Of a stretch of 5,773 bases of DNA, positions 5,296 through 5,773 are shown one piece after another. The DNA comes from Synechococcaceae cyanobacterium RL_1_2. GTDB taxonomy: Bacteria; Cyanobacteriota; Cyanobacteriia; Cyanobacteriales; JAAUPO01. The notes below the pieces were generated by a model. It saw only the letters and a program-made list of their open reading frames with translations, searched no databases and was not told where the DNA came from. Each line of letters begins with the position of its first letter. Position 1 is the first letter of the stretch. Both the position numbers and the translations under genes were made by a program. The DNA is taken from the NCBI GenBank assembly GCA_012033095.1, contig JAAUPO010000182.1, positions 1-5,773 of the forward strand, written 5' to 3'.

Positions 5296-5640
5296 ATGAA
5301 ACCAGGCCAAATTATCTATATTGCCCATAATGGCCATCGTCTCTACTGTGAGTTAATTCAAGTTATTGAACATAAGCAATCTGCATGGTTGAGACCCTTG
5401 ATCTTGTCAGACCAACGCGATCGCGATGAACCGCCCCTATTTGATGTTAGAAATACCAGTGATTTAATTTGTCAACTTAGTTGGTTAGAACTGGCCCTTG
5501 ATTTGGATATGTTGCCTTTGTTCTCCGTACTAGGGAAAAACCTCTATCCCTGGGAGTACGACGCGATCGCGAAACAGGAATTAAGAACATTTATCCAAAG
5601 CCTCTTTCGTCATAAATCCCAGGACGAGGTACAACCCTAA
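5296..5640 (+). CDS. Conserved cyanobacterial protein of unknown function
   Basis: This is a 114-residue protein with no signal peptide or membrane segment, probably cytosolic. I chose the ATG at 5296 (MKPGQIIYIAHNGHRLYCEL); a TTG seven codons upstream (5275) is less likely because the family opens M-x-x-GQ-x-IYL-x-H. The pattern GQIIYIAHNGHRLYCELIQVIE, then WLRPLILS, then a DVRNTSDLICQLSWLE-x-ALDLDMLPLF block resembles, from memory, a small cyanobacteria-restricted family with no assigned function. It has many aromatic and hydrophobic residues in its first half (beta-rich look) and a helical C-terminus (ELRTFIQSLFRHK). Two HIP1 sites fall inside it (5417 and 5563). It is preceded by the palindrome cluster at 5221-5260. 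No Shine-Dalgarno is evident. No neighbour suggests a role. Confidence 0.8.
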   Translation: MKPGQIIYIAHNGHRLYCELIQVIEHKQSAWLRPLILSDQRDRDEPPLFDVRNTSDLICQLSWLELALDLDMLPLFSVLGKNLYPWEYDAIAKQELRTFIQSLFRHKSQDEVQP

Positions 5641-5773
5641 GTCAATTTAGCAAGCATAATCATAATGAATATAGGGCAAGCGCATACTAATTTTCAACTC
5701 AACGAAAGAATAATAGTTTCAGTGATTTTTTAAAATTTTTATTCTCAATAAAAGCTTGTTTAACTTTGCTTAG

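Noticed and set aside
1246..5773. CRISPR array or defence system
   Set aside because: The repeats seen are either immediate tandems without spacers or isolated pairs, and no cas, nuclease, toxin or methylase gene is present.

Overview
The window looks like a cyanobacterial chromosome segment. The HIP1 octamer GCGATCGC occurs seven times in 5.8 kb (first bases at 1183, 1844, 2858, 3664, 4253, 5417 and 5563), where chance would give roughly 0.1. The gene content agrees: an FdC2-type ferredoxin found in cyanobacteria and plastids, a DUF2227 membrane protein, and a small protein that resembles a cyanobacterial-only family.

Layout: (1) 2-1245 (+), cobyric acid synthase (cobQ/cbiP), cut by the window's left edge and broken by an apparent one-base loss in an A run near 372-376. 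(2) 1246-1629, a spacer with two MITE-like elements and a long hairpin. (3) 1630-2172 (-), a DUF2227 membrane protein with metal-ligand-like His and Asp residues. (4) 2319-2405 (-), tRNA-Ser(GGA) with its own promoter and terminator. (5) 2485-2853 (+), the FdC2-type [2Fe-2S] ferredoxin, divergent from the tRNA. (6) 2854-3681, an 828-bp spacer with two sets of tandem repeats, a decayed second copy of the first MITE, and a 44-bp direct repeat flanking about 245 bp of unassigned sequence. (7) 3682-5113 (+), a concentrative nucleoside transporter (CNT/NupC-type), also frameshifted, near 4165-4168. (8) 5114-5295, a spacer with a 7-bp inverted repeat and a cluster of TAGTAATT palindromes. (9) 5296-5640 (+), a conserved protein of unknown function. 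(10) 5641-5773, AT-rich sequence with nothing recognised.

The genes do not form an operon. They are single transcription units for unrelated tasks: cobalamin synthesis, translation, electron transfer or iron response, and nucleoside uptake, separated by repeat-rich spacers. Two otherwise well-preserved genes are each broken once, both at short homopolymer runs. This could be recent pseudogenisation or base-calling error, and the sequence alone cannot decide.

I see no defence system, CRISPR array, integrase, phage gene or biosynthetic cluster, and no convincing new multi-gene system. The best leads are the altered substrate-site residues of the transporter, the palindrome cluster before the 5296 gene, and the repeat structure at 2910-3579.
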